Below are positions 32,029-42,683 of a stretch of DNA of 64,000 nt, one piece after another. Positions within the stretch are counted from its first letter, which is position 1, and every line of letters begins with the position of its first letter. Below the pieces are notes generated by a model. It had not been told where the DNA came from. It worked only from the letters and a program-made list of their open reading frames with translations, and made no database searches. Position numbers and translations under genes: made by a program. The stretch lies in assembly GCF_003002065.1 (NCBI RefSeq), contig NZ_PVZG01000002.1, positions 558,001-622,000 on the forward strand, read 5' to 3'. Origin of the DNA: Pseudosporangium ferrugineum (GTDB lineage Bacteria > Actinomycetota > Actinomycetes > Mycobacteriales > Micromonosporaceae).

Positions 32029-33609
32029 ATGGACGTACCGCACACGGGACACCCCCGGCGCTGGGCCATTCTCAGCGTGCTCGTCATCAGCCTGCTCGTC
32101 GTCGTGCTGGACAACACCGTCCTGAACGTCGCGCTGCGCACCATCGCCGACCCGGAGGCCGGCCTGGGCGCCAGCCAGGGCCAGCTCGAATGGGCCATCA
32201 ACTCGTACACCCTGGTCTTCGCCGGCCTGCTCTTCACCGCCGGCATCCTCGCCGACCGGCTCGGCCGGCGGATCACCCTCACCGTCGGGCTCGCGCTCTT
32301 CGGCCTGGCCTCGCTGCTGTCCGCGTACGCGGGCTCGGCCGACCAGCTCATCTGGGCCCGCGCCCTCATGGGCCTGGGCGCCGCGGCGGTCATGCCCGCG
32401 ACCCTGTCGATCATCGCCAACGTCTTCGAACCGCACGAGCGCGGCCGGGCGATCGGCATCTGGGCGGGCGCCGTCGGCCTCGCCGTCGCCATCGGCCCGA
32501 TCGTCGGCGGGCTGCTGCTCGAGCACTTCTGGTGGGGCTCGGTCTTCCTCATCAACGTGCCCGTCGTCATCGTGGGCGTCGTCCTGGTCACCGTCCTGGT
32601 GCCGGAGTCGCGCGACCCGCGTCCGGGTCGCATCGACGTGCTCGGCGTGCTGCTCTCCATCGTCGGCCTCACCCTGCTGACGTACGGCGTCATCGAGGGC
32701 GGCGAGAACGGCTTCGGGCGTCCGGAGGCGTGGGGCGCGCTGGCCGGGGCGGTCGTCGTGCTCGCCCTCTTCATCGCGTACGAGCGCCGCATCCCGTTCC
32801 CGTCGCTGGACGTACGCCTCTTCGCCAACCGCCAGTTCTCCGCCTCGACCGGCATGATCGGCCTGGTCTTCTTCGCGGCGATGGGCTCGATGTTCTTCAG
32901 CGCCTTCTACCTGCAACTGGTCCGCGGCTACGGCCCGCTCGAATCCGGCGCGCTGTTCGTCCCGTTCGCCGTCGGCCAGATGGTGTTCGCGCCCCGCAGC
33001 GCCGCGATGGTCAAGCGCTTCGGCCCGAAAGCGGTCAGCACCGCCGGCCTGCTGCTGGTCGCGGCCGGCCTGGCCGGGTGGATCGCCGTCGGCGCCACCA
33101 CGCCCATCTGGGTCGTCGGCGCCCTCTTCGGGATCATGGGCGTGGGCATGGCCAACGTCATGCCGCCGGCCACCGAGTCGATCATGGCCGCGCTGCCCCG
33201 GGAGAAGGCCGGTGTCGGGTCGGCCGTCAGCAACACCATCCGCCAGATCGGCGGGGCGCTCGGCGTGGCCGCCCTCGGCGCCGTGCTCTCCTCCGCGTAC
33301 CGCGACGACATGGCCGGCGCCACGTCCGCGCTGCCGGCCGCCGCGCGCGACGCGGCGAGCGAGTCCATCTCCGGTGCGTACGGGGTGGCGGCCCAGGCGG
33401 GGCCCGCGGGACCGGCGCTGATCCAGAGCGCGAACGACGCCTACCTCACCGCCATGCACTACGCCTCCATCGGCACCACGGTGTTCGCGCTGCTCGGCGC
33501 CGTCGTGGCCGTCATCTGGCTGCCCGGCAAGCGGCCCGAGCAGGCACCGGCACCGACCTCCGCGGAGGGCCTCGCCGAGGAACAGGGCGTGGAACTGGTC
33601 GAGGCGTGA
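32029..33609 (+). CDS. MFS multidrug exporter, DHA2 (EmrB/QacA) family
   Basis: 526 residues with 14 predicted TM helices, the DHA2 count. N-terminal TM1 motif LLVVVLDNTVLNVALRTIA (the D1 motif of 14-TM exporters), motif A-like GILADRLGRRITLTVGL and antiporter motif C (AVGLAVAIGPIVGGLLLEHF). It exports drugs or other toxic organics with proton antiport. Upstream lie two TetR-type operators and the cognate TetR gene is 36 bp downstream in the same direction: a typical drug-inducible efflux unit. Confidence 0.94.
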   Translation: MDVPHTGHPRRWAILSVLVISLLVVVLDNTVLNVALRTIADPEAGLGASQGQLEWAINSYTLVFAGLLFTAGILADRLGRRITLTVGLALFGLASLLSAYAGSADQLIWARALMGLGAAAVMPATLSIIANVFEPHERGRAIGIWAGAVGLAVAIGPIVGGLLLEHFWWGSVFLINVPVVIVGVVLVTVLVPESRDPRPGRIDVLGVLLSIVGLTLLTYGVIEGGENGFGRPEAWGALAGAVVVLALFIAYERRIPFPSLDVRLFANRQFSASTGMIGLVFFAAMGSMFFSAFYLQLVRGYGPLESGALFVPFAVGQMVFAPRSAAMVKRFGPKAVSTAGLLLVAAGLAGWIAVGATTPIWVVGALFGIMGVGMANVMPPATESIMAALPREKAGVGSAVSNTIRQIGGALGVAALGAVLSSAYRDDMAGATSALPAAARDAASESISGAYGVAAQAGPAGPALIQSANDAYLTAMHYASIGTTVFALLGAVVAVIWLPGKRPEQAPAPTSAEGLAEEQGVELVEA

Positions 33610-33645
33610 TGCCCGCCGTGGCCGGAAAGTGAAGGCTCGGTAACA

Positions 33646-34299
33646 ATGGAACGCATGACGACCGTCAGCGTTGACTCCGGGGCCGACCAGGGCCGCAAGG
33701 CTCCTGGCCGGCCCCGCGATGCCCGGGCCGCGGAGGCCATCCTGGACGCGGTGACGACGCTGCTCGGCGAGGGGCAGAGCGCGGACTCCCTCTCCATCGA
33801 GGCGGTGGCCGCGAAGGCGGGCGTCGGCAAGGCGACGATCTACCGCCGCTGGGCCAACAAGGAAGCGCTGCTCATCGACGCGGTGGCCCGCATGAAGGGG
33901 CCGCTGCCCGTCCCGGCCGGCGAGTCCGTCCGCGACGACCTGATCATGCTGGTCAGCCACGGCCGCAACCGCCGCATGGAGCGCTACGGCAAGGTCACGG
34001 CGTGCCTGATGCCGGAGATGGTGCGCAGCCCCGAGATGCACGCGGTCTACCAGGCGGCCATCGAACCCCGGCGCGAGGTCATGCGCCAGGTCCTGCGCCG
34101 CGGCATCGAGACCGGCGAGCTCCGCGCCGACCTCGACATCGAGCTCACCCTGCTGATGATCAGCGGGCCGACGGTGGCGCAGAACATGCTCCACTGGAAC
34201 CCCAGGGTCCCGATCGAGGGGTACGCCGAGGCGCTCGTCGACGCGATCCTGCGGGGCGCCGCCGCGGTCAGCGAGCCATCAGCGCCCGGAGCGCCTTGA
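33646..34299 (+). CDS. TetR-family repressor of the MFS exporter
   Basis: 217 residues; ATG 33655 (MTTVSV) is an alternative start. The HTH is at about 25-75 (AAEAILDAVTTLLGEGQSAD, SIEAVAAKAGVGKATIYRRW). The C-terminal TetR_C region (ERYGKVTACLMPEMVRSPEM, and AIEPRREVMRQVLRRGIETG) is of the AcrR/TetR_C_16-like group. It follows the MFS gene with a 36-bp gap, and the paired palindromes at 31928 and 31977 are its likely sites. The 3' end overlaps the convergent hydrolase gene by 32 bp. Confidence 0.92.
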   Translation: MERMTTVSVDSGADQGRKAPGRPRDARAAEAILDAVTTLLGEGQSADSLSIEAVAAKAGVGKATIYRRWANKEALLIDAVARMKGPLPVPAGESVRDDLIMLVSHGRNRRMERYGKVTACLMPEMVRSPEMHAVYQAAIEPRREVMRQVLRRGIETGELRADLDIELTLLMISGPTVAQNMLHWNPRVPIEGYAEALVDAILRGAAAVSEPSAPGAP

Positions 34300-35146
34300 C
34301 CACCTCGGTGGGCGCCTCCTCCGCCATGAAGTGGCCGCACGTGACGGTGGCGTGGTGCAGGTCCGGCGCCCACGCGCGCCAGACCGCCGCCGCGTCGTAG
34401 CCGAGCGTCGCACCCCAGTCCTGCTGGAGGACGGACACCGGCATGGCGAGCGTACGGCCGGCCGCCCGGTCGGCGGTGTCGTGCTCGAGGTCGATGCGGG
34501 CCGAGGCGCGGTAGTCGGCGACGATCGACGGCACCGCGCCCCGGGACGCCCGGAGGTACTCGTCGCGCACCGCGGGCGGGATGGCCGACGGCTCCCGCAC
34601 CCACGCGTCGATGAAGTGCCCGAAGAACGGGTCGGCGGCGGCCCCGATCATCGCCTCGGGCAGCCCCGGCGGCTGCGCCATCAGATAGAGGTGGAAGGCC
34701 ACCGCGGCGTCGACCCCGTGCAGCACCTCCCACATGTCGAGGGTCGGCACGATGTCCAGCAGGGCCAGCCGGGTGACCGCCCCCGGATGGTCGAGCCCGG
34801 CGCGGAAGGCCACCAGGGCGCCGCGGTCGTGCCCGGCGAGGACGAACCGGTCGTGGCCCAGCACGCGGGCCAGCTCCACCACGTCGGCGGCCATCGTGCG
34901 TTTCGCGTACGCCGTACCGTCGCGGTCCTCGGGTTTGCCGCTGTCGCCGTAGCCCCGCAGATCGGGACAGATGACGGTGTGGTCGGCGGCGAGATCGGCG
35001 GCGACGTGCCGCCACATCAGGTGGGTCTGCGGGAACCCGTGCAGGAGCACGACGGGATCGCCGCTGCCGCCGACCGCCGTGCGCAGGGAGACCCCCTCGG
35101 CGACGGGAACGTCCTGGTATGCGAATCCGGGAATGACATGGCTCAT
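34268..35146 (-). CDS. Alpha/beta-hydrolase, haloacetate dehalogenase/epoxide hydrolase type
   Basis: 292 residues. Oxyanion motif HGFPQTHLMW (36-45), nucleophile elbow GHDRGAL with Asp107 instead of Ser, as in fluoroacetate dehalogenases and epoxide hydrolases, and catalytic His272 in CGHFMAEE. RGYGDSGKP (64-72) and the HGVDAAVAFHLYLMAQPPG cap segment fit the haloacetate dehalogenase group (PDLRGYGDS, W-H cap residues). It is cytoplasmic. Whether it removes halide or opens epoxides cannot be told from sequence alone. It faces the TetR gene and is not clearly part of the efflux unit. Confidence 0.88.
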   Translation of the reverse strand: MSHVIPGFAYQDVPVAEGVSLRTAVGGSGDPVVLLHGFPQTHLMWRHVAADLAADHTVICPDLRGYGDSGKPEDRDGTAYAKRTMAADVVELARVLGHDRFVLAGHDRGALVAFRAGLDHPGAVTRLALLDIVPTLDMWEVLHGVDAAVAFHLYLMAQPPGLPEAMIGAAADPFFGHFIDAWVREPSAIPPAVRDEYLRASRGAVPSIVADYRASARIDLEHDTADRAAGRTLAMPVSVLQQDWGATLGYDAAAVWRAWAPDLHHATVTCGHFMAEEAPTEVVKALRALMAR

Positions 35147-35242
35147 GCCCCGGAGCCTGCCCCGCCCCGATCAGCGTCCGATGAGCGCCGGATGAGCGGC
35201 CCGGGTGCCCGGTGCCGGCGCCCGCCGGCGGCCGGCCCGACC

Positions 35243-35248
35243 TACGAT
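35243..35248 (+). promoter_or_regulatory. -10 element before the BTAD regulator gene
   Basis: TACGAT ends eight bases before ATG 35257 (two before GTG 35251). There is no ribosome binding site, so the message is probably leaderless and the ATG is the preferred start. Confidence 0.4.
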
Positions 35249-35256
35249 GGGTGACC

Positions 35257-38200
35257 ATGACCCGCACGGCCTTCCAGGTGCTCGGGCCCGTCGGTGCCAG
35301 CACCGGCCGGGGCCCGGTCGCGCTCAGGGGAGCCCGGCAGCGCTCGGTGCTGGCCCGGCTGCTCATCGCGCGCGGGCGGGTCGTGCCGGTCACCCGGCTC
35401 GTGGACGATCTCTGGGAGCGGCCGCCGGACGGTGCGGTGGCCGCCCTGCGCACGTTCGTCGCGGACCTGCGCCGCGCCCTCGAACCCGACCGGCCACCCC
35501 GCGCGCCGGCGTCCCTGCTGGTGACCGCCGGCCAGGGATACGCGCTGCGCCCGGCTCCCGGCGCGGTGGACGCGTGGCGCTTCGAGGCGGCCGTGGCCTC
35601 CGGCGCCGCTTCCGCGCAGACCGTGCCCCTGCTCGACGAGGCCCTGGCGCTGTGGCACGGCCCGGCGTACTCGGACTGCGCCACGGCACCGTGGGCCCGC
35701 GCCGAGATCGACCGGCTCGACGAACTCCGCCTCCTCGCCGTCGAACGCCGGGCCGCGGCGCTGCTGGCCCTCGGGCGAGCGGAGGAGGCGGTGCCGGGCC
35801 TTCAGGCGCACACCGGCGAGGCGCCGTTCCGCGAGGACGCCTGGCACCTGCTCGCCACGGCCCTCTACCGCACGGGCCGCCAGGGCGAGGCGCTCGCGGC
35901 CCTCCGGCGGGCCCGGGAGCTGCTGGCGGGGGAGTTGGGCGTCGACCCCGGACCGCGGCTGCGCCGCCTCGAGCAGGACATTCTCGCCCAGGCCCCGCAC
36001 CTCACCGCCGGCGTCCCGCCCGCCCCCGTCCCCGTCCCCGGCCCTGAGGTCTCCTTGTTCGGCCGCGACGAGGAACTGTCGAGACTTCTCGGCGCCGCGC
36101 GTGCCGCGCAGGAGCGGGAGCGGCCGGTGCTCGCCCTGATCGCGGGGGAGGCCGGCGCCGGCAAGTCCGCCCTCGCCGAGGCCCTGACCGGCCGGCTGGC
36201 CGCCCGGGGCTGGAACACCGATGCGGTACGCGCCCCCGACTACGAGGATGCCCCCGCCCTGTGGAACCTGCCCACGACGCCGGAAGCCGCCGACCCGGCG
36301 GTCGCGCGCTTTCTGCGGCACCGTGACCTCGCCGCCCGGTTCGCCGCCTGGGCGCCCGTCGTCCTGGTCGCCGACGACCTGCACCGCTTCGACGCCGACG
36401 CCCTGGACCTGCTGACCCATCTGGCCGCCGGCGCCGGCCCGCCGCGCGGTGCCGTCCTCGTGGTGGGCACCTACCGGACCGGCGAACTCGGTCCCCGGCT
36501 GACCGCGGCGCTCGCCCGTGTCGCCCGCGCCGAGCCCGTACGCGTCCACCTCGGCGGCCTCGCCGAAGCGTCCACCGCCGAGCTGATCGCGTCCGTGACC
36601 GGCCACCCGGCCGACCCCGGGGCCGTCCGCGCCCTGCACCGGCGCAGCGGCGGCAACCCGTTCTTCGTCCGCGAACTCGCCCGGCTCGCCGCGGCCGGAG
36701 CCGACCTCGACGACATCCCCGCGGGCGTCCGCGACGTCATCCGCCACCGCCTCGACCGGCTCCCCGAGTCCGCGCGCACGGTCCTGCGCCGGGCCGCCGT
36801 CCTGGGCCGCGACATCGACCCGGAGGTCCTTCTCGCCATCGTCGGTGACCGGGCGATCGACGCGCTGGACGCCGCCCTGCGGGCCGGCTTCCTGACCGAG
36901 ACCGGCCGGGACCTGCGGTTCACCCACGTGCTCGTGCGCGACACCCTCTACGACGACCTGTCCACCGTACGGCGATCCCGCTGGCACGCCACGGCGGCGG
37001 AGACGATCGAACGCCTGCGCCCGGCGGACCCGGTCGCCCTGGCCCACCACTATGCGCTGGCGTCGGGCCCGGGCACGGCGGCCCGGGCCGCCCACTATGC
37101 CGCCCGGGCCGCGGAGCAGGCGGAACGGCGGAGCAACCCGCACGAGGCGGCCCGCTGGTGGCGGGCGGCGCTCGACCGTACGGGCGCCGGCGACCTGCGC
37201 GGGCGCCTCACGGCGATGATGGGCCTGGGCCGGGCCCTCGCCGTGACCGGCCACCTGGCCGGGACCCGGGCCCTGCGCGCCGAGGCGGTCACCGCGATCA
37301 CCGGGCTCGACGACCCGGAACTGGCGGCGACGGTCCTGACCGCCTTCGACGTACCGGCGGTCTGGCCCCGCAACGACGACCAGGCCCTGTCGGACCGGAT
37401 CGTGGCGCTGGCCGAAGATCTGTTGCCGGCCGCGCCGCCGGACCTCCGGGTCCGCCTGCTGACGACCCTCGCCCTGGAATCGCGGGGCAGCACCGACGAC
37501 CGTGGCCGCCGCGCGGCGGAAGAGGCCGAACGGACAGCCCGCCGGTCGCGGGACCCGGCCCTGCTGGCCCTGGCCCTGAACGCCCGCTACATGCACGCCG
37601 TGCACCGCTGCGGCATGTCCGCGGAACGAGCCGCGATCGGCGCCGAACTCGTGGCCCTGGCCGCCGGCAACGACCTGGTGACGTACGAGGTCCTGGGCCA
37701 CCTGATCCTCCTCCAGTCGGCGTGCGCGACGGGCGACTTCCGGACCGCCGACACGTGCGCGGAGGCGGCCGACCGGCTCGCGGAGCGCTACGACCTGCCG
37801 GTGGTGGGCATCTTCACCCAGCTGTACGCCGCCTTCCGGCTGGCGGCGGGTCCGGCACGCGACGAGGAATCCGCCCGCGGGACGGCGGAGGCGACGTACC
37901 GGACGGCCTGCGACCGCCTCTCCGCGGCCGGCATGCCGGGTGTGAGCGACGGCCTGCTGGGATTGGCCCTGCTCTCCCTCGATTCTCCCGGCCCGGCTGA
38001 AGGCCTCGGCCCGTACGAGCCGTGGGCCCGTCCCGGCCTGTTGCTGGCCCGTGGCCGCCGCGACGAGGCGGCGGAGGCCCTCGCGAACCTCCCCGACTCC
38101 CCGCACGACCTGCTGCGGGAGGCCCGCCTCTGCCTCGCCGCGGCCGCCGCGGCCGAACTCGGCGACCGCGACATCGCGGCCCGGCTCCACGCGGACCTGC

Positions 38201-38295
38201 TCCCCGCGGCGGCCGAACTGGCCGGAGCGGCCGGCGGCGTCCTGTCGCTCGGCCCGGTGCGCGACTACCTCACCGCCCTGGAAGCCCTGCTCTGA
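35257..38295 (+). CDS. AfsR/SARP-like regulator with BTAD domain and AAA ATPase
   Basis: 1012 residues from ATG 35257. An OmpR-type winged helix (7-95: VALRGARQRSVLARLLIARG, DDLWERPPDGAVAALRTFVA, GYALRPAP) is followed by a bacterial transcriptional activation domain (100-245: ELRLLAVERRAAALLALGRA, RTGRQGEALAALRRARELLA). Then comes an ATPase domain with Walker A AGEAGAGKSA at about 296 and Walker B VVLVADDLHRFD at about 368. The C-terminal 450 residues look like helical TPR-type repeats. Such large regulators switch on secondary metabolite or stress genes. No biosynthetic cluster is adjacent, so its targets are not evident. Confidence 0.9.
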   Translation: MTRTAFQVLGPVGASTGRGPVALRGARQRSVLARLLIARGRVVPVTRLVDDLWERPPDGAVAALRTFVADLRRALEPDRPPRAPASLLVTAGQGYALRPAPGAVDAWRFEAAVASGAASAQTVPLLDEALALWHGPAYSDCATAPWARAEIDRLDELRLLAVERRAAALLALGRAEEAVPGLQAHTGEAPFREDAWHLLATALYRTGRQGEALAALRRARELLAGELGVDPGPRLRRLEQDILAQAPHLTAGVPPAPVPVPGPEVSLFGRDEELSRLLGAARAAQERERPVLALIAGEAGAGKSALAEALTGRLAARGWNTDAVRAPDYEDAPALWNLPTTPEAADPAVARFLRHRDLAARFAAWAPVVLVADDLHRFDADALDLLTHLAAGAGPPRGAVLVVGTYRTGELGPRLTAALARVARAEPVRVHLGGLAEASTAELIASVTGHPADPGAVRALHRRSGGNPFFVRELARLAAAGADLDDIPAGVRDVIRHRLDRLPESARTVLRRAAVLGRDIDPEVLLAIVGDRAIDALDAALRAGFLTETGRDLRFTHVLVRDTLYDDLSTVRRSRWHATAAETIERLRPADPVALAHHYALASGPGTAARAAHYAARAAEQAERRSNPHEAARWWRAALDRTGAGDLRGRLTAMMGLGRALAVTGHLAGTRALRAEAVTAITGLDDPELAATVLTAFDVPAVWPRNDDQALSDRIVALAEDLLPAAPPDLRVRLLTTLALESRGSTDDRGRRAAEEAERTARRSRDPALLALALNARYMHAVHRCGMSAERAAIGAELVALAAGNDLVTYEVLGHLILLQSACATGDFRTADTCAEAADRLAERYDLPVVGIFTQLYAAFRLAAGPARDEESARGTAEATYRTACDRLSAAGMPGVSDGLLGLALLSLDSPGPAEGLGPYEPWARPGLLLARGRRDEAAEALANLPDSPHDLLREARLCLAAAAAAELGDRDIAARLHADLLPAAAELAGAAGGVLSLGPVRDYLTALEALL

Positions 38296-38314
38296 ATCCC
38301 GGCCGGCCGCGTAC

Positions 38315-40075
<1,761 letters not shown>

Positions 40076-40145
40076 CACCCGAGCCTAACGGCGTCGCCGG
40101 CGCAGTGGCTCCGAGCGCGAGGATCGATCCCTTCGAGCGGCCGGG

Positions 40146-40571
40146 CTACCCCCGCATCGCTGCTATCACCGCTGTCCGTACGGGTTCGTGGGTGAGCGGA
40201 GGCAGGTCGTCGGGCCGGAACCAGCGGATCTCGTCGTGCTCCTCGGGGGCGGCGTTCGTCGGTGTTCCCTCCCACTGCTCGACGATCCAGGCGCTGAAGT
40301 GCACGGCCTCCTCGCCGAGGCCCTTCTGCAGCCGGCACAGGTGGATCGCCGATCCTGGCTCGATCTGCACGCCGATCTCCTCGTCCAGCTCCCGGGCGAG
40401 GGCGTCCAGTTCGGTCTCACCCGGCTCCATGTGCCCGCCGCCCAGGCCCCACATGTCCGGATAGACGTGGCGGTGCGGACTCCGGTGCACGAGCAGGACC
40501 CGGCCCTCGCGAACCAACGCCCCCATGACGATCCGGATCATGGGCTGGCCGGCATGGTCGCGCTCACCCAT
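40146..40571 (-). CDS. NUDIX hydrolase
   Basis: 141 residues. A complete Nudix box, GHMEPGETELDALARELDEE followed by IGV (consensus GX5EX7REUXEEXGU), is at about 46-68. Upstream strands VMGALVREGRVLLVHRSPHR and downstream EQWEGTPTNAAPEEHDEIRW fit an MutT/Nudt-type enzyme. It cleaves a nucleoside diphosphate linked to another group. Its start overlaps the end of the DNA ligase gene by 8 bp, so the two are likely co-expressed; a nucleotide-pool cleaning role is a reasonable inference. Confidence 0.92.
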   Translation of the reverse strand: MGERDHAGQPMIRIVMGALVREGRVLLVHRSPHRHVYPDMWGLGGGHMEPGETELDALARELDEEIGVQIEPGSAIHLCRLQKGLGEEAVHFSAWIVEQWEGTPTNAAPEEHDEIRWFRPDDLPPLTHEPVRTAVIAAMRG

Positions 40572-42660
40572 TGACGTCTGCGGCAGGGGAGGTGCCGGCG
40601 AGGAGCCGGGCGAACTCGTCGGCGGGCATGATGCGTACGCCGAGCTCTTCCGCCTTCGCGGCCTTGCTGCCGGCCCCGTCGCCGACCACCACCAGGTCGG
40701 TGCGGGTGGAGACCGAGCCCGATGATCTGCCGCCGAGGCGTTCGACGGCCTCGTTGCCCTCGTTGCGGGTCAGGCCGGGAACCGAGCCGGTGACCACCAC
40801 GGTCATGGGGCTGCCGTCCTCGCGCTGCAACGGCAGACGCGGGGCGCCGGCGGCCGGGCCGGGTGCGGGCCGGGGGGTGAGCTCGGGCTCGGACATGGCG
40901 AGGCCGCGGGCGATGAGCTTGTCGATGACCGGGGCGAGGTCGGCCAGCTCCGCGGCGATCGTGGCGGCGCGTTCCGGCCCCACGCCGTCGACCTGCTGGA
41001 GGTCTTCCACGCCGGCCGCCCGCAGCGCGGACATGGTGCCGAAGTGACGGGCCAGGCGGCGCGACATCGACCGTCCCGTCATTCGTACGCCGAGGCCGGT
41101 CAGGACCCGCGACAGCGGCTGCGACCTCGACGCCTGGATGGTGGCGACGAGCTTGGTGGCCGAGGTGCGACCGAGCCGTTCGAGCCGGGCGAGCGCCTCG
41201 GCGTCGAGGTCGTACAGGTCGGCGGGGTCGGTGACCATCCCGGACCGGACCAGGCCCGCGATGACCTTGTCGCCGAGGCCCTCGATGTCCATCGAGTCCC
41301 GCGCGGCGAAGTAGGACAGCGACTCCTCCGCGCCGCAGGCCCGTCCCCGCACGCAGCGCCACCGCTTCTGCGAGCGGTCGATCTCGCCGCCGCAGCGCGG
41401 GCACGCCTCCGGGGGTGAGAAGGGCACGGCGCCGGCCGGACGCGCGTCGAGCAGGGCGCCGGTGATCTCGGGAATGACGTCACCGGCCCGCCGCACGAAC
41501 ACCGTGTCGCCCACCCGGACGTCCCGGCGCACCAGGTCGTCGAAGTTGTGCAGGGTGGCGGAGGTGACGACGACGCCGCCGACTTGGACCGGCTCCAGCA
41601 CCGCCACCGGGGTGATCAACCCGGTGCGCCCGACCTGCACCTCGATGCCGATCAGGGTGCTGGTGCGGGTGTCGGCGGGGAACTTGTGGGCGATGGCCCA
41701 CCGCGGCGCGCGGCTGGAGAAGCCCGCCCGGTCCCGGTCGGCGGGGTCGTCGGCCTTGACCACGGCACCGTCGATGTCGAACCCGAGCGTCCCGCGCGCG
41801 GAGCCCAGCGCGTCGATCGCGGCCACCACCTCGCCGATCGTCGCGCACCGGGGCATCCCGGCCGGTGATCCGGCGGTGGTGGCGACCCCGAGGCCGGCGA
41901 TCGCGTCCATGGCGGCGGAGTGGAAGAGTCCCTCGCCGCCGGGCAGATCGTGCACCGCGTAGGCGAAGAAGGACAGCGGCGCGTCGTACGCCCGGTCCTG
42001 GGCCCGGAGCGTGCCGGCGGCGGCGCTGCGGGGATTGGCGAACGCCGTGCCGCCGTGCCCGGTCCGCAACTCGTTGGCGCGGGCGAAGTCGGCGTCGGTC
42101 ATGAACACCTCGCCCCGGACCTCCACGGTGACCGGCCGGTGCAGCTCGGCGGGCAGCCCGGCGACCAGCCGCGCGTTCACCGTGACGTCCTCACCGGCCC
42201 GCCCGTCGCCGCGGGTCGCCACCTGGGTGAGCCGCCCGTCGGTGTAGCGCGCGGCGACGGCCATCCCGTCGATCTTCGGCTCGACCGTGTAGCCGTTGGC
42301 CGGCCGTCCGAGCAGCCGCTCCAGCCGGCCCGCCCACGCCGTCAGCTCGTCGGCGTCGAACACGTTGTCGAGGCTGAGCATGGGCGTGCTGTGCGGGACG
42401 TCCCCGCCCGCGATGCCGGCCGCGACGGTGGTGGTGGGCGAATCGTCCGCGGCCCACGCCGGCTGGTCGTGCTCGGTGGCCGCGACCCGGGCCAGCAACG
42501 CGTCGTAGGTGGCGTCGTCCATCACGAGGCCGGCGCCGGCGTAGTACGCCTCAGCGGCGGAGCGGATCTGCCGGATGGCGTCCGCGTATTCCTCGCGGCC
42601 GGCGTACGGCTCGGCGTGCGCCGCGTCGACGACCGGCGCGACCTCGTGCATCGTGGACAT
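40564..42660 (-). CDS. ligA: NAD+-dependent DNA ligase (LigA family, possibly second copy)
   Basis: 698 residues, full length. Domain Ia at about 25-70, adenylation lysine K129 in EPKIDGMAV, RGEVFM, GFDIDGAVVKAD with conserved motif IV, WAIAHKFPA motif, an OB fold (LEPVQVGGVVVTSATLHN), a four-Cys zinc finger (CPRCGG and CVRGRAC, about 409-436), helix-hairpin-helix repeats (QQVDGVGPERAATI) and a C-terminal BRCT (TVVVTGSVPGLTRNEGNEAV). It seals nicks using NAD+. The domain I and BRCT sequences drift from the common actinobacterial form, and actinomycetes often have two LigA genes, so this may be the accessory copy. The NUDIX gene overlaps its stop. Confidence 0.93.
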   Translation of the reverse strand: MSTMHEVAPVVDAAHAEPYAGREEYADAIRQIRSAAEAYYAGAGLVMDDATYDALLARVAATEHDQPAWAADDSPTTTVAAGIAGGDVPHSTPMLSLDNVFDADELTAWAGRLERLLGRPANGYTVEPKIDGMAVAARYTDGRLTQVATRGDGRAGEDVTVNARLVAGLPAELHRPVTVEVRGEVFMTDADFARANELRTGHGGTAFANPRSAAAGTLRAQDRAYDAPLSFFAYAVHDLPGGEGLFHSAAMDAIAGLGVATTAGSPAGMPRCATIGEVVAAIDALGSARGTLGFDIDGAVVKADDPADRDRAGFSSRAPRWAIAHKFPADTRTSTLIGIEVQVGRTGLITPVAVLEPVQVGGVVVTSATLHNFDDLVRRDVRVGDTVFVRRAGDVIPEITGALLDARPAGAVPFSPPEACPRCGGEIDRSQKRWRCVRGRACGAEESLSYFAARDSMDIEGLGDKVIAGLVRSGMVTDPADLYDLDAEALARLERLGRTSATKLVATIQASRSQPLSRVLTGLGVRMTGRSMSRRLARHFGTMSALRAAGVEDLQQVDGVGPERAATIAAELADLAPVIDKLIARGLAMSEPELTPRPAPGPAAGAPRLPLQREDGSPMTVVVTGSVPGLTRNEGNEAVERLGGRSSGSVSTRTDLVVVGDGAGSKAAKAEELGVRIMPADEFARLLAGTSPAADVNG

Positions 42661-42683
42661 GTGGCACCTCTCCCTCGTGATGC

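Noticed and set aside
35242..38190. 982-codon open frame opposite the BTAD regulator gene
   Set aside because: Shadow frame of a GC-rich gene; the plus-strand protein has a full HTH, BTAD and ATPase.
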